Of a stretch of DNA of 22,489 bases, positions 13,654 to 22,201 are shown in pieces. The stretch is taken from the IMG/VR virus record IMGVR_UViG_3300017782_000249, positions 1 to 22,489 of that record; one strand, given 5' to 3'. Within the stretch, counting starts at the first letter, position 1. Each line of letters begins with the position of its first letter. Under the pieces are notes generated by a model that had not been told where the DNA came from, made no database searches, and saw only the letters and a program-made list of their open reading frames with translations. Position numbers and translations under genes: made by a program. This stretch comes from a virus.

Positions 13654-16600
13654 TGCAGGAACTAATTTTATACATAAAATCAGGCATACAAGATACTGAC
13701 CAATATGTAAAAGTAGATTTATACAAGGACGAAGTTGTAAACCTGACAAGTAAGATACAAGACGTTAGAAATATTGAAAAAATATTTACTGATTTTACAA
13801 AGTCTTTTACGTTACCAGCTAGTAAACTCAATAACGGACTATTCAAACATTGGTACAATCCTGACATAGACGGTTTTAATGCTAACTATAAACCTGACGC
13901 TATTATTGAATTAAACTATTTACCTTTTCGCAAAGGATTAATAAAACTTAATGACGTAAAGCTAAAAAATGGAATACCTGAATTTTATAACGTAACATTT
14001 GTAGGTGAAACTATAAACCTTAAAACATTTTTGCGTGAAGAAGAATTACAAGACCTTAGTTGGCTAGATAATTTTTCACATATAAATAACTTTCAATCTA
14101 GGCTAAACTCGCTAAAACAAGGGCAAACTAAGACTGTGGACGGAGTAACATACGATAAAGCTATTATAATACCTCTTATTAGTCACACACAAAGATTTTT
14201 TTATGATAGTTCAGGGAGTTTTGATAGGGCAGACAATATTGCGTGGAAAGGTCCAGTAGCAGACCCACTAAGAGACAAAAGGGGAGTTTTTCCTGAAGAC
14301 GTAAAATACGCAATAAAAGTATTTTTAATAATTAAGGCTTTAGAAAAAAGGTACACAGTTGCAAATGGTTTTAGAAAGAACCTAGTATTTAGTGAAGACT
14401 TTTTTTATAAAGAAAACCCAGCACTAGAAAATTTATATTTGTGGTGTCACAGAAAAAAAGGCAAAGAAGTAGGTCCAGGGCAAAGGGACGTAGTAAACTT
14501 TAACGAAAATTGCCAAGACATAGGTGGTGGCGGTTGTAATACAATTTTAAACCCACCAGCCCCTTGGAGTTTTGGAAACCTAGAATACAATCAGGGTTTT
14601 ATGTTTTGGATACCACAACAGAACACAGAACGAATGTTTATGAAGTGGACAATAGTACCAGCAGCAGGGTACTTGTCAACAAGGTATGATATACGTGTAA
14701 TATTACAAGAGCAGGGTATTGGCGAAGAAATAATAGCAGAAACTAATGAAAATCAGGGTACAACTAGCATAGAAGTAGCGTGGGACAATTTCACTGCAAC
14801 AGATAGACCTTTTACACCAAACGTTGATTTAATAGAAACTTTTGCAAGGGTAAACTCTTTAGATGATTTTGCTTTTGGTTATGAATTGGAAATACAATGG
14901 AGTTACAACGATATTAACGGTACTAGGTCAACTGCAAGTGCAAGGTTTAGTAGCACACAAACTAGCATTGATTTATTAGAAGATTTTACACCTACATTAC
15001 AAGTCCCTAAAATTAAAAATATTGATTTTTTAACAGGTATTTTTAAGCTATTTAATTTAACTGCTTATGTAGATGAAATTACAGATACAATAATAGTGCA
15101 ACCCTTAGACGAATTTTATGCTAGTAGCACACAGTCTTTTGATTTAACAGATATTGTAGAAAGTGCAAGTCACCAAGTTAACGAAGCGTTACCATTTACA
15201 GATATTGATTTTAAATATCAAAAACCTAAAACTATACTTGCAACACAATTCAATGAAAGAAACAATGCAGAGTACGGTAATTTAACATTTTCAGCTAAAG
15301 CAACTAAAGAACAAAAATATCAAATTAGTGTACCTTTTGAACATATGTTATTTGAACGGTTATCAGACGGTGCTAATTTTACTCAAATACAACAGGGTAG
15401 TTTTATTGACGATGATTTAAATCCAGCCTTTGGTTCGCCTTTGCTATTTTATGCGTTAGAACAAGACATAACTAATGACCCTATAAATTATGTAGATACT
15501 TTTAGACCAGAAGAAGGAGACCCAGTACAGGCAGGAACGGTTTATAAAGTTAGCAGGGTAATGATACCAACAAACTCTAGTGACGTTTCTAGTAGCACAA
15601 TACCTAGTGATAATAACTTAAATTTTGGTTCAGAAGTAAACCCTTTTACTTTTACAGATTATGGGGGCAATAACAATAGTTTATTTCAGAAGTTTTACAT
15701 TAATTACATACGGTCAGTTTTTGACCCACGTAATAGGATTTTTAAATTTAAGGCTAGGCTACCTTTAAAGTTTCTTTTAAATTTTGGTTTACAAGACAAG
15801 GTACTTATAAGGGACAGAGAATATAATATTAACTCAATAAACGCTAACCTACAAACAGGCGAAGCTAGTGTAGAATTAATTAACCTTTTTGACTTAGATA
15901 TTAGTAACGCAATACCTATCACGACAACAACAACTACGACAACAACTACCACTACTACTACTACAACTAGCACAACTACTGAAGCACCTAAATTTAGATA
16001 CAAGGTTGTTAAATTATTTGAGCCACTATGTAATACTGATGTGACAATATTTAGGCACATAGAAGTAGACGCAAGTTTAACACTAAACGTATCGGTAGTA
16101 GAACTAAACGAATTGTATGGGTGTTACTTAGTTATAGAAACTACAACAGAAGAACCTAGTGCAACGGTTGCTGATATTTATTTAGACTGTTTAGATTGTT
16201 TTAGTTCTGTACCAAGTACAAGTACAACGCAAAGACCTGTATATTACTATTTAGCTAACTGGTGTGGTAGCACAACTACTCAGGCAGTATTTACTTATTT
16301 AGAGGGTGTACAAGTTGGAGACGTAATACAATATGTTTATAATAGTGCAACAATTTGTGCCACAATTAAGCAGCCTACTGACCCCACACCTAGCGCAGTA
16401 GAATTTGACATAATAGGTTTTGAAGATTGCAACGATTGTTTAGGTATAACTACAACTACTTCATCGACAACAGAAGCACCTTGCGTTACTGGAGATAGTT
16501 TTGCAGAACATTTTTGGAGTGACCCTGCTACAACAGGTACATTTGAAGTTGCACCAAACGCATTTGCAGTTATGACTATTAATATTAGCATACCTGAAGA

Positions 16601-17312
16601 CCTATTACACCCACAATGTAACGCTACGTATGGCGATTTTCTTTTACAATTAGACGGAAGCAGTGTTTTAGTTTTAGACGCAGACAACCCAAATGATTAC
16701 CCTGTGCCACAGGCAACTAGGGGATTTGCAGCAGTACATTCTAGCAATATTGCAATCAACAATGACGGAGACAAAACTTACACATATTATATTCAAGGTA
16801 ACACAGATATTGCAGAGGGTGACAAATTATTTAGTTACTCACTAGACCAATTAGCTAACCCTGACCCTGTTAATTGCGACGCATTTGCAGGATTTGCTTC
16901 AATGGAAGTATTATGCTCACCTTTACCTACAGTAATAAACTCAGACGCAGACTATTTTGAAGTTACATTTAACCTAGATACAAAGACAAGAAGTTTTGAA
17001 CTTGTAGACGGAAACCAGTTTATAAAATTAGCTATTGAAAACTTTGGTGCTAGAGTTGGTGGCATTTGTTTTAATTATGCAAAATTAACATATGAAATAA
17101 AACTAGACGGACAAGTTTATAATACAGGTTTTATAGAAAACAATGGCGATTGTACAGGTACGCCTATTACAACTTCTAGGACATTTACACTAGACGAAGC
17201 AGGTGTATATGAAGTTACAATACTTTTAGAATTGCAAACAAATAGTGTGTTGACTGTACCACCATACGCAACAGGCAGTTTTGAGTTATTTCAACCAGCA
17301 CCTAATTTTTAA
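13653..17312 (+). CDS. Large modular tail protein with Thr-rich linkers
   Basis: A 1219-residue protein. The first ~750 residues are strand-rich phage tail or baseplate sequence (IFTDFTKSFTLPASKLNNGL, NYLPFRKGLIKLNDVKL, FLLNFGLQDKVLIRDREYN). From residue 757 comes a run of 16 Thr, Ser, three Thr and EAP; then two Cys-containing modules ending LDCLDCFSSVPSTSTTQRP and EDCNDCLGITTTTSSTTEAP, and a C-terminal region with more strands (TYTYYIQGNTDIAEGDKLF). This suggests a tail fibre or host-contact protein with flexible, possibly O-glycosylated, linkers. The gene ends 4 bp before a glycosyltransferase gene. Confidence 0.7.
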   Translation: MQELILYIKSGIQDTDQYVKVDLYKDEVVNLTSKIQDVRNIEKIFTDFTKSFTLPASKLNNGLFKHWYNPDIDGFNANYKPDAIIELNYLPFRKGLIKLNDVKLKNGIPEFYNVTFVGETINLKTFLREEELQDLSWLDNFSHINNFQSRLNSLKQGQTKTVDGVTYDKAIIIPLISHTQRFFYDSSGSFDRADNIAWKGPVADPLRDKRGVFPEDVKYAIKVFLIIKALEKRYTVANGFRKNLVFSEDFFYKENPALENLYLWCHRKKGKEVGPGQRDVVNFNENCQDIGGGGCNTILNPPAPWSFGNLEYNQGFMFWIPQQNTERMFMKWTIVPAAGYLSTRYDIRVILQEQGIGEEIIAETNENQGTTSIEVAWDNFTATDRPFTPNVDLIETFARVNSLDDFAFGYELEIQWSYNDINGTRSTASARFSSTQTSIDLLEDFTPTLQVPKIKNIDFLTGIFKLFNLTAYVDEITDTIIVQPLDEFYASSTQSFDLTDIVESASHQVNEALPFTDIDFKYQKPKTILATQFNERNNAEYGNLTFSAKATKEQKYQISVPFEHMLFERLSDGANFTQIQQGSFIDDDLNPAFGSPLLFYALEQDITNDPINYVDTFRPEEGDPVQAGTVYKVSRVMIPTNSSDVSSSTIPSDNNLNFGSEVNPFTFTDYGGNNNSLFQKFYINYIRSVFDPRNRIFKFKARLPLKFLLNFGLQDKVLIRDREYNINSINANLQTGEASVELINLFDLDISNAIPITTTTTTTTTTTTTTTTSTTTEAPKFRYKVVKLFEPLCNTDVTIFRHIEVDASLTLNVSVVELNELYGCYLVIETTTEEPSATVADIYLDCLDCFSSVPSTSTTQRPVYYYLANWCGSTTTQAVFTYLEGVQVGDVIQYVYNSATICATIKQPTDPTPSAVEFDIIGFEDCNDCLGITTTTSSTTEAPCVTGDSFAEHFWSDPATTGTFEVAPNAFAVMTINISIPEDLLHPQCNATYGDFLLQLDGSSVLVLDADNPNDYPVPQATRGFAAVHSSNIAINNDGDKTYTYYIQGNTDIAEGDKLFSYSLDQLANPDPVNCDAFAGFASMEVLCSPLPTVINSDADYFEVTFNLDTKTRSFELVDGNQFIKLAIENFGARVGGICFNYAKLTYEIKLDGQVYNTGFIENNGDCTGTPITTSRTFTLDEAGVYEVTILLELQTNSVLTVPPYATGSFELFQPAPNF
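15921..15980 (+). repeat. Threonine tract in tail protein
   Basis: Sixteen consecutive Thr codons (15921-15968), then AGC and three more Thr codons. ACG, ACA, ACT and ACC are all used, so the tract is maintained at protein level and is not a pure triplet repeat, although its length could still vary by slippage. It separates the tail domain from the Cys-rich modules. Confidence 0.85.
15982..16490 (+). repeat. Two tandem Cys-containing modules with Thr-rich linkers
   Basis: Within the tail protein, residues about 777-866 and 867-946 share a pattern: a beta segment, CYLVI or CATIK, PSATVADIYLDCLDC versus PSAVEFDIIGFEDCNDC, then a Thr/Ser-rich linker ending QRP or EAP. The repeat is clear at protein level and weak at nucleotide level, suggesting old duplication. 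Confidence 0.6.
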
Positions 17313-17316
17313 AATT

Positions 17317-18240
17317 ATGATATACTTATGCGCACAACCTGATAGCATTTATTACGCGTGGCAAGTTGAAGTTATGCTAGAAAATTTTTTAGATAAAAAT
17401 ATTAAGCAGGAAGACATACATATTGTAGTAGGGTACAGAGATACTATTTCGCCACAATTTAAAAAACTTAGGAAAAAATACAGACAAGTTAATTTTGGTT
17501 TTATTTATGAAAGACGTAAAATGTGCAATTACGTTTCTAGCATAAGACCATATATTTTAATGAAGTATTTTAGAAAAAATTGGCAGTTAAAATACAAGAC
17601 AATATTTTACCACGATTGCGATATGTTATTTACTAGAGAACCTGTATTAAATGATTTTTTAGCAGATAATGTTTGGTATCAATCAGACACCAATAGCTAT
17701 TTAAACTATGATTATATAAAGTCTAAGGGGCAAGACGTATTAGACTTAATGTTAGAAATTGGTGGGATAAGCGAAGAAACGCTAAAAAACAATAATTTTA
17801 ATAGTGGTGGCGCACAGACCATAATGAAAAACGTTGACAGTCATTTTTGGCAGCAAGTTTATTTTATGAGTGAACAACTTTTTGAGCAGGTAAGTTTATT
17901 GAATAGAAAAAAGAAAAAAGAAAACCCTAAATACCACCCTTTGCAAATTTGGTGTGCTGATATGTGGGCTTTAAATTTTGTTTGTTGGAAACAAGGTAAC
18001 AGAACAATGATTAGTAAATATTTAAATTTTACGTGGGCTACAGATATGGTTGACAAATGGAATGAAAACCTAATATACCATAATGCAGGTGTAACAGATA
18101 CACACGATAAATTATTTATGAAAAATAAATTTACAAATATTTTACCTTATTTCGTTAATATAGAAATAGACAAAAAAAGAGCAAATAGTAAATACTATGA
18201 TTTAGTAAGAAAAATGCGAAGCAAAACTTGTTTATTATGA
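17317..18240 (+). CDS. GT-A type glycosyltransferase (putative)
   Basis: A 307-residue protein starting MIYLCAQPDSIYYAWQVEVM at 17317; a TTG at 17281 in the same frame lies inside the upstream gene and is unlikely. The Rossmann-like first half leads to YKTIFYHDCDMLFTREP, where D100-C-D102 is a DxD nucleotide-sugar site. NNFNSGGAQTIMKN, IWCADMWALNFVCW and ENLIYHNAGVT match small phage and bacterial glycosyltransferases. The sugar is unknown. Its place between the Thr-rich tail protein and the tape measure gene suggests it may act on a virion protein; modified phage DNA is the alternative. It shares an ATGA overlap with the next gene. Confidence 0.75.
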   Translation: MIYLCAQPDSIYYAWQVEVMLENFLDKNIKQEDIHIVVGYRDTISPQFKKLRKKYRQVNFGFIYERRKMCNYVSSIRPYILMKYFRKNWQLKYKTIFYHDCDMLFTREPVLNDFLADNVWYQSDTNSYLNYDYIKSKGQDVLDLMLEIGGISEETLKNNNFNSGGAQTIMKNVDSHFWQQVYFMSEQLFEQVSLLNRKKKKENPKYHPLQIWCADMWALNFVCWKQGNRTMISKYLNFTWATDMVDKWNENLIYHNAGVTDTHDKLFMKNKFTNILPYFVNIEIDKKRANSKYYDLVRKMRSKTCLL

Positions 18241-18383
18241 TTAGAGATATACTTGTAGCACTTAAATATAACTTTGACACAGATAGTGAATACATAGCTA
18301 TTGCGAAAGGTAAATATAAACTTCCTACAAACTTAAAAGAGGGCTTTAAAGAAATTAAAAAACAATGGTTAAAAAAGAACTAG
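18237..18383 (+). CDS. Short basic hypothetical protein (48 aa)
   Basis: ATGA overlap after the glycosyltransferase gene and a 19-bp overlap with the tape measure gene. Starts MIRDILVALKYNFDTDSEYI and ends EIKKQWLKKN. Basic, no motif. The overlaps support translation. It might be a small tail component; unknown. Confidence 0.55.
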   Translation: MIRDILVALKYNFDTDSEYIAIAKGKYKLPTNLKEGFKEIKKQWLKKN

Positions 18384-20458
18384 AAATAAACGTAGATTTA
18401 GGACAGGCTGCAAAGCAACTAGAATTTTTAAACAAGGAATTAGAGGAAGCAAAAAACTTAACAGACGATTGGGAAAAGGAACTTTTTCAACTTGAAAAGC
18501 AGTTAAAAGCAGTACCTAAAAACAACCTTGCACAACAGAAGAAGTTAAGAGACGAAATTACTAAGCAGAAAGACCTTATTAAAGAACAAAAGTTTGCAGT
18601 TAAAGACTTAACTAAGCAAAGGCAAAAAGCTAATGAAGTAGTAAAAAATGCTACTAAGAACGAAGCAGACTATTCAGGGGTTACTTCACTAGCAGATAAA
18701 GCAACAGGTGGGTTGTTTAGTAAACTAGGTGCATTAACTAAAGGGTTAAAAGGTGCTATAACAGGTTTTAAAGGGCTAAGAATTGCTATAATTTCATCAG
18801 GGATTGGTGCATTGGTTTTAGGTGTAGTGTCGCTTATACAGGCTTTTAAAAGAAGTGAAGAAGGGCAGAAGAAGTTTAAAAAACTTATGGGTGTAATTGG
18901 TGCAGTTGTTAACCAAGTTTTAGATTTAGTTGCTGATTTAGGCGAAAAAATAATAGAAATATTTAGCAACCCTAAACAAGCATTGATTGATTTCAAAGAC
19001 GCACTACAACAGAATGTTATAAATAGGATAAATGCAAGTGTAAAACTATTTGGTTTTTTAGGTAGTGCAATTAAAAAGGTATTTAGTGGCGATTTTAGTG
19101 GTGCATTAGACGAAGCAAAAAAAGCAGGTAGTGCCTTTGTAGATACCTTTACAGGTGTTGAAAATACGGTAGGGAAAGCTACAGAAGCAGTAAAAGATTT
19201 TGCAAAAGAAACTGCTGAAGAAGCAAGTAAAGCAGCAGATATAGCAGATAAAAGAGCAAAGGCAGATATACTTGAAAGAAAACTTATAGTTGATAGGGCT
19301 AAAGCTAACAGGGAAATAAATAAATTAAGAGAACAGGCAGAAGATATAGAAAAATTTAGTGCTAAAGAACGCCTAGAATTTATACGACAAGCCGCAAAGT
19401 TAGATGAAGAAATTACTAATGCAGAAATAAAAAACGCTAGGTTAAGGGCAACTGCAAAAGCAGAAGAAAATGCTTTAGGAAAATCTACAACTGAAGATAA
19501 AAAAGAACAAGCGATACTAGAAGCAGAACTTATTGGCTTAGAAACAAGGCAATTAAGAAAAAAACGTGCATTAACTGCAAGGGAAACCAGTTTAATACGT
19601 GAACAGGCTGCTGAAGAAAAAAAGATAGCTACTGAACGTATAAACCTACTGAAACAAATTGCAGAAGCAGAAGCAAATACGATTGATGAAAAACGTGAAC
19701 TACAATTACAAAAGGAACAAGAACGTTATGACGCACTAATTGCTCAGGCTGACGCTAATAACCTAAATACAGATGAACTTGAATTATCTCGCGAAGAAAG
19801 ATTAAAAGAAATGCGAGACAAGTTTGCCCAAGAGGACATAGACAGAGCAAAAAAGGTTGCTGATGAAAAGGAAGCCGCTGAGAAAAAAGCTCTAGACGCA
19901 CAAATAAAAGCAATAAAATCAGAAGAAGCAAATAGACAAGCACAAATTTCAATGGTAGGTAATGCTATAAATAACATTGGTAAAATATTTAGTGCATTTG
20001 GCAAAGAAAGTAAGGCACTAGCTATTGCAGGTATTGTTACAGAGCAAGTTTCAGCAGTATCTAAAATAATATCAAATTTAGCAGTTGCAAACTTAAAAGC
20101 AGTTAGTATAACACCTGGAACTTTTGGACAACCTTTTGTTGGTATCAATACCGCACTTGCAGGTTTGTCTATTGCAGGGAGTATAGCAGGTGCAAGTAAA
20201 GCTATTGCAGATTTAAAAAGCAATAAAAAATCAGCTAGTACAGGTGGCTCTAGTTTACCGAGCAGAAGTGGTGGTGGTACAAGTGCAGTAGAAAGCGCAC
20301 CACCAGCATTTAATATAGTTGGACAAAGTGACACTAACCAATTAGCTGAAGCAGTAGCAGGACAAGAACAACAACCAATACAAGCATATGTAGTCTCTAA
20401 TGATGTTACAAGCGCACAATCAATGGACAGAAATATTGTAGAAAATGCAAGTATTTAA
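18365..20458 (+). CDS. Tail tape measure protein
   Basis: A 697-residue protein with coiled-coil-rich ends (LGQAAKQLEFLNKELEEAK near the start; long Ala/Glu/Lys/Arg heptads over about residues 280-540). A hydrophobic stretch GLRIAIISSGIGALVLGV (137-154) and further hydrophobic segments in the C-terminal region (ALAIAGIVTEQVSAV, GLSIAGSIAGASKAIA) resemble tape-measure membrane parts. The C-terminus (NQLAEAVAGQ, QPIQAYVVSNDVTSAQSM) matches tape measure ends in Bacteroidota phages. It sets tail length and helps DNA entry. At 697 residues it predicts a tail of roughly 100 nm by the usual 1.5 Å per residue. The chaperone pair at 10724-11475 is its expected partner. Confidence 0.8.
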   Translation: MVKKELEINVDLGQAAKQLEFLNKELEEAKNLTDDWEKELFQLEKQLKAVPKNNLAQQKKLRDEITKQKDLIKEQKFAVKDLTKQRQKANEVVKNATKNEADYSGVTSLADKATGGLFSKLGALTKGLKGAITGFKGLRIAIISSGIGALVLGVVSLIQAFKRSEEGQKKFKKLMGVIGAVVNQVLDLVADLGEKIIEIFSNPKQALIDFKDALQQNVINRINASVKLFGFLGSAIKKVFSGDFSGALDEAKKAGSAFVDTFTGVENTVGKATEAVKDFAKETAEEASKAADIADKRAKADILERKLIVDRAKANREINKLREQAEDIEKFSAKERLEFIRQAAKLDEEITNAEIKNARLRATAKAEENALGKSTTEDKKEQAILEAELIGLETRQLRKKRALTARETSLIREQAAEEKKIATERINLLKQIAEAEANTIDEKRELQLQKEQERYDALIAQADANNLNTDELELSREERLKEMRDKFAQEDIDRAKKVADEKEAAEKKALDAQIKAIKSEEANRQAQISMVGNAINNIGKIFSAFGKESKALAIAGIVTEQVSAVSKIISNLAVANLKAVSITPGTFGQPFVGINTALAGLSIAGSIAGASKAIADLKSNKKSASTGGSSLPSRSGGGTSAVESAPPAFNIVGQSDTNQLAEAVAGQEQQPIQAYVVSNDVTSAQSMDRNIVENASI

Positions 20459-20463
20459 ATTTT

Positions 20464-20474
20464 AATCGTTAATA
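20464..20474 (+). promoter_or_regulatory. Recurrent leader motif AATCGTTAATA, copy 3
   Basis: Exact AATCGTTAATA 4 nt before the ATG at 20479, in a 20-bp gap between tape measure and protease genes. Same spacing as at 10709. Confidence 0.5.
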
Positions 20475-20478
20475 AACT

Positions 20479-21366
20479 ATGGACATAATAGAATTAATAC
20501 TAGACGAAGAACAAGACAATTTTGTAGAAGCAATTAGTGTAGTGGAATACCCAGCTATTGAAGAAGACTTTGTAGCTTTAAAATCACAAAATTTTAATTT
20601 TGCACAACAGGCTAAAGACAAGAAATTGTTAATTGGACCGATACTAATACCTAATAAACCTATATTTAGGAAAAATGGGGACGAGGAATACTATATTTAC
20701 TTTAGTAGAGATACGGTACAAAAAGCTAGTCAATTATACCTAAAACAAGGTATGCAACACAATTCAACCTTAGAACACGAAATGAAAATAAAAGGCTTGA
20801 CACTTGTTGAAAGTTGGATAATAGAAGACAAAGAAAACGACAAGTCTAATATGTACGGAATGGACTTGCCTTTAGGCACTTGGGTAGGCTCAATAAAAGT
20901 AGACAACGATGAAATATGGAATAACTACGTGAAAACGGGGTTAGTACGAGGGTTCTCAATAGAGGGCTACTTTGCAGACAAGGTACAACCTAAAGTAAAT
21001 GAAGAAGAAGAACTTAGTATAGAATTATTAGAAGAAATAAAAGACGTTTTGAACGAAGTAGAACTAGAAACGTATAACGACTATCCGCAAGGGGCAGTAA
21101 ATAATGCAAAAAGGGCTATAGAATGGAAAAAGAAAAACGGAAGTAGTTGTGGAACTAGGGTGGGGTGGACTAGAGCAGCCCAAATTTCACGTAAAGGGAA
21201 ACTCAGCAGGTCAACGATTGCTAGAATGGCTAGTTTTAAAAGACACCAACAATATAAAGACGTGCCTTATTCTGAAGGTTGTGGTGGTATAATGTGGGAC
21301 GCTTGGGGCGGTTCAGCAGGTATTAACTGGGCTATAAGTAAACTGAAACAAATAGATAAGAAATAA
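20479..21366 (+). CDS. Prohead protease, XkdF-like
   Basis: A 295-residue protein. The first part (FVEAISVVEYPAIEEDFVAL, IGPILIPNKPIFR) is the N-terminus of XkdF-like serine peptidases. HNSTLEHEMKIKGLTLVES contains the likely catalytic His (94 or 100), and VRGFSIEGYF carries the Ser (S160). Residues about 200-295 form a separate module (NAKRAIEWKKKNGSSCGTRV, SRSTIARMASFKRHQQ, SEGCGGIMWDAWGGSAGI) that is also common in Bacteroidota phages. The protease matures the head shell and scaffold. It starts the head module and carries the AATCGTTAATA leader. Confidence 0.8.
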   Translation: MDIIELILDEEQDNFVEAISVVEYPAIEEDFVALKSQNFNFAQQAKDKKLLIGPILIPNKPIFRKNGDEEYYIYFSRDTVQKASQLYLKQGMQHNSTLEHEMKIKGLTLVESWIIEDKENDKSNMYGMDLPLGTWVGSIKVDNDEIWNNYVKTGLVRGFSIEGYFADKVQPKVNEEEELSIELLEEIKDVLNEVELETYNDYPQGAVNNAKRAIEWKKKNGSSCGTRVGWTRAAQISRKGKLSRSTIARMASFKRHQQYKDVPYSEGCGGIMWDAWGGSAGINWAISKLKQIDKK

Positions 21367-21509
21367 TGCCAATACCTAAAAAAAAATCTAACGAAAGTAA
21401 AAAGCAATTTATTCAACGTTGTATGTTAACACCTTTAATGGTTAAAGAGTACCCTAATATAGAACAAAGGACTGCTATATGCTATAAACAAACAAAAAAT
21501 GAAAAATAA
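21366..21509 (+). CDS. Small conserved phage protein (47 aa)
   Basis: TAATG overlap after the protease gene. Starts MPIPKKKSNESKKQFIQRCM and ends ICYKQTKNEK. The pattern P.P...ES...FI.RCM...EYP...QR.AICY is one I recall from small phage proteins near the prohead protease, sometimes fused to it. Two Cys residues. Role unknown, perhaps a head-assembly accessory. Confidence 0.7.
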   Translation: MPIPKKKSNESKKQFIQRCMLTPLMVKEYPNIEQRTAICYKQTKNEK

Positions 21510-21708
21510 AAAAACTTGGAGCAATTCTAGTCCAAAAAATAGTCGCAGGGGTTGTTTGTGTAAAGACAATACATACCACGTAGATTGTTGCGATGGTAGT
21601 TTAATGGCACAGGGCATTGGCAGAATAACAGGTGTGGATAGGTTTATATTACAAGAAAACGGAAACTACATATTACAAGAAAACGAAAGTAAATTAATAA
21701 CAGAATAA
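21499..21708 (+). CDS. Small Cys-rich phage protein (69 aa)
   Basis: Starts MKNKKTWSNSSPKNSRRGCL and contains RGCLCKDNTYHVDCCDGSLM, four clustered Cys suitable for metal binding or disulfides, followed by AQGIGRITGV. The RGCLCKDGTY-CCDGSLQAQGIG form recurs in flavobacterial phages. LQENGNYILQENE contains a short internal repeat. It overlaps both neighbours slightly. Function unknown; virion component is plausible. Confidence 0.7.
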   Translation: MKNKKTWSNSSPKNSRRGCLCKDNTYHVDCCDGSLMAQGIGRITGVDRFILQENGNYILQENESKLITE

Positions 21709-22157
21709 TGGCAGACAAGAAAATATCGCAGTTAGATAGTGCTAGTGCTTTAACAGGCAGTGAAACTTTTCCGCTAGTGCAAAGTGGTACAACTAAAAAA
21801 GGTAGTATTAACCAAATAAGTAATTTTTTAACACCTACTAGCATATTAGTTGAAAAAGACGTAGACGTTGACCTAGCAGATAGTCAATATGCTAACATAC
21901 AATTAGTTAAACTAAGTTGGAGTGGTGGTGCAGGTAATATGACCTTAACATTACCTAGTGCAAGTTCAAGTCAAAACAGGGCTATTAGATTTATTTCTAA
22001 TGACGGTTTTAATACAAATACAAGGGTATATTTAACACCAGCAGGTAGTGACACTATAGACGGAAGCACAAATTACTACGAAATAAATAAACAATACGAG
22101 GGAATTTACATTTGGTCGGACGGACAGGAATGGTTTATAATTCAAAAAAAGGCTTAA
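21708..22157 (+). CDS. Short virion-associated protein (149 aa)
   Basis: Starts MADKKISQLDSASALTGSET and continues FPLVQSGTTKKGSINQISNF. This SQL-(T/S)A....G-E-FP-VQ-GTTK start is common to short phage structural proteins, including fibre or decoration-type proteins. The C-terminal half is a beta sandwich-like stretch (NMTLTLPSASSSQNRAIRFI, IYIWSDGQEWFIIQK). It probably forms part of the virion surface. Joined to the upstream gene by a TAATG overlap. Confidence 0.65.
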   Translation: MADKKISQLDSASALTGSETFPLVQSGTTKKGSINQISNFLTPTSILVEKDVDVDLADSQYANIQLVKLSWSGGAGNMTLTLPSASSSQNRAIRFISNDGFNTNTRVYLTPAGSDTIDGSTNYYEINKQYEGIYIWSDGQEWFIIQKKA

Positions 22158-22176
22158 ACGCAAAATTAAAATAATT

Positions 22177-22188
22177 AATCGTTAAATA
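22177..22188 (+). promoter_or_regulatory. Recurrent leader motif AATCGTTAAATA, copy 4
   Basis: AATCGTTAAATA, one base longer than the other copies, 13 nt before the ATG at 22202. The A/T-rich leader between motif and start (TAAAAATTAAATT) differs from the other three. Confidence 0.4.
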
Positions 22189-22201
22189 TAAAAATTAAAT
22201 T

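Noticed and set aside
15921-15980. Triplet repeat as a CRISPR array, microsatellite or diversity-generating template
   Set aside because: No repeat-spacer structure; all four Thr codons are used, and no reverse transcriptase gene or template repeat is seen.
15704-16060. Reverse-strand reading frame with a long valine run
   Set aside because: It is the antisense shadow of the threonine tract in the tail protein; no leader or coding support on the minus strand.
17281-17316. Longer TTG start for the second glycosyltransferase
   Set aside because: It would overlap the end of the tail gene by 32 bp and add 12 residues that do not resemble the family; ATG at 17317 fits better.
19744-20334. Long reverse-strand reading frame (196 codons) inside the tape measure gene
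   Set aside because: The Ala/Lys-rich repetitive coding of the tape measure gene leaves few stops on the other strand; no gene-like leader, and every other gene is on the + strand.
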